A DNA stretch of 64,000 nucleotides from positions 1 to 64,000 of the forward strand of contig CAMXSN010000003.1 in assembly GCA_947246685.1 (NCBI GenBank). Direction: 5' to 3'. Shown here in pieces: positions 62,915-64,000 of this stretch. This stretch comes from an uncultured Clostridia bacterium. GTDB taxonomy: Bacteria; Bacillota; Clostridia; Christensenellales; UBA3700. How positions within the stretch are numbered: position 1 is the first letter of the stretch; every line of letters begins with the position of its first letter. The notes below the pieces were generated by a model. That model had not been told where the DNA came from. It worked only from the letters and a program-made list of their open reading frames with translations, and did not search any database. Made by a program: the position numbers and the translations under genes.

Positions 62915-64000
62915 TTATTGTTCATCCTTGTTGTCATCGCCGTTTTGCTCGTCGGTTTGGATTATAATACGCTTCTTTTTCAGCCCCGTCGTGACTACCA
63001 TAAGCGCAAAACCTATCAACAACATGGGCACAACTGCGCTCAGAGTGATGATCGTCGTCCTGATAGAGCTGAGCTTCTCTATCTCGTTGTTCATATAATC
63101 GTCGTACCATTCCTGCGTGCTTACACCTGTTTCGCTGAGTTTTTCCACTCCGTATTTATCGGCAAGCGCCTTAAATTTTCTAGCGCTCTCAGCCTTCTTG
63201 TCCGCGCCTATGCTCGCGTCCTTACACCTCGCGTAAAGCAGATTCATATATACGCGCTCCAATCGCTCCTTAGCAAGTTTATCGGTCTCGACCTTCTCTA
63301 GTCCCGAATGAATAGTATAGAGATATTCGTTGATTTTGGTCGTAGCAAGATAATCCGTAGAATGCTGTCTGACCGAATCGTACAGGTCGAGATTACCCGG
63401 AAGCAACAATACGAGGTCGGACATTGCGTCTATATATTCCGCCACCGCTCTAGCGGCTTTTCCATAAGCGACCGCAATATATTTTGCCATCAACTTTTCC
63501 ATATCGACGTCGCTGTCCCACAGCTGTCTGGCAAGCAAATACGACCGCATTCTCGCCATCTCGTCTTCTTTCTCTCTGCTGCCTTGATGGAATATCGCGG
63601 TTGCGTTGTTTTTGAGATAAAATTTTAGATTATTCTTCTGCACCGCATAGTTAGGATACGGCATAAGCAAATTAGAGAAGTTGACGACGTAATCCCATAC
63701 CAAAAGACTCGGAGCGACTTTGCCCCATGACTCTATCATATTTTTACCTTTGCCGGACTGAACATTTCCGCCCACGGAAAGCGAATAGTTCTGACTCGTG
63801 CCGATAATAGCCACGGTGACGTTGACGTTTTCTTCGCACTTCATTCCCTTGGGCACGTCAGAGCAGAACAGATACGCAAGCGTGGAAATTTTCTTGTCCG
63901 GATGCAAAAGAGCCAACTTATTGATCAGCGGCAACAGAGTTCCCATCATACTGCCGGTGCTTTTCTTTATCTCTTTGCAGTCCTCGCATCTGCAATAATC
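62915..64000 (-). CDS. DUF4838 (glycoside-hydrolase-like) protein, partial, 5' end outside the window
   Basis: The open frame continues to the window edge: the bases before the internal ATG at 63949 read DYCRCEDCKEIKKSTGSMMG in frame, so the gene starts further right. The Cys cluster CRCEDC followed by a helix, FCSDVPKGMKCEENVNV and SLLVWDYVVNFSNLLMPYPNY fits DUF4838 proteins, a TIM-barrel family linked to polysaccharide degradation. A single C-terminal span (about 45 residues from the end) and a polar tail anchor it, implying an exported enzyme. At least 361 residues are present. Confidence 0.82.
   Translation of the reverse strand, partial: DYCRCEDCKEIKKSTGSMMGTLLPLINKLALLHPDKKISTLAYLFCSDVPKGMKCEENVNVTVAIIGTSQNYSLSVGGNVQSGKGKNMIESWGKVAPSLLVWDYVVNFSNLLMPYPNYAVQKNNLKFYLKNNATAIFHQGSREKEDEMARMRSYLLARQLWDSDVDMEKLMAKYIAVAYGKAARAVAEYIDAMSDLVLLLPGNLDLYDSVRQHSTDYLATTKINEYLYTIHSGLEKVETDKLAKERLERVYMNLLYARCKDASIGADKKAESARKFKALADKYGVEKLSETGVSTQEWYDDYMNNEIEKLSSIRTTIITLSAVVPMLLIGFALMVVTTGLKKKRIIIQTDEQNGDDNKDEQ

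Overview
The window looks like a chromosomal segment of an uncultivated Clostridia-type Firmicute, most likely gut-associated. The evidence is strong AGGAGG-type ribosome binding sites, sigma-A promoters with extended -10 boxes, spmA/spmB spore maturation genes, many lipoproteins, a YitT-family protein, an OmpR-type two-component system, anaerobic glycerol-3-phosphate oxidation genes and several glycan-degrading enzymes (GH3, GH16, GH29, DUF4838). There is no phage structural module, no CRISPR array and no transposase. The taxonomic call is inference only.

Layout. 1-87: strong leftward promoter and leader, probably of an rRNA operon lying off the left edge. 312-2862 (minus): mnmA, dCMP deaminase, a GDSL lipoprotein and tRNA-Arg(CCG). 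3035-5468 (plus): a GDSL hydrolase, then an FMN-riboswitch-like RNA with its own promoter and terminator in front of an ECF transporter S-component gene and a pyridoxal-kinase-like gene. 5504-9300: a small membrane protein, tRNA-Val and an accessory patch in which an unrecognised two-gene cassette occurs twice around an ABM-fold gene and a GNAT gene. 9557-15061: a giant surface protein. 15331-21807: a decayed gene remnant, carbonic anhydrase, a frameshifted GH16 lipoprotein, tRNA-Pro with a duplicated 3' end, yqeY-like, spmBA and an HtrA-type lipoprotein.

21970-24654 is a diversity-generating retroelement (DGR): reverse transcriptase, Avd-like protein and two divergent template-repeat RNAs flanking them, each followed by the same folded RNA supported by compensatory changes. 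No variable target gene was found in the window. 24692-27450 is feoAB plus a Cys-rich FeoB partner behind a palindromic candidate operator. 27587-36213 holds two translationally coupled giant surface lipoproteins. 36564-41122 is a glycerol catabolism operon in which DUF1667 is fused to glycerol kinase.

41534-64000: archaeal-type phosphoglycerate mutase, a membrane protein with an acidic cytoplasmic head, a response regulator and kinase pair, tRNA-Arg(ACG), a MATE transporter broken at a G7 tract, a GH29 fucosidase, a YitT-like protein, a repeat-rich lipoprotein, a small XRE regulator, a GH3 beta-glucosidase, a GtrA-like membrane protein with an acidic linker and a histone-H1-like Lys/Ala tail, glutamate dehydrogenase, a membrane protein and a DUF4838 protein running off the right edge. 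The most notable items are the dual-template DGR with its conserved RNA fold, the core-altered FMN-like riboswitch in a vitamin B6-like context, the duplicated two-gene cassette and the membrane-anchored histone-like protein.
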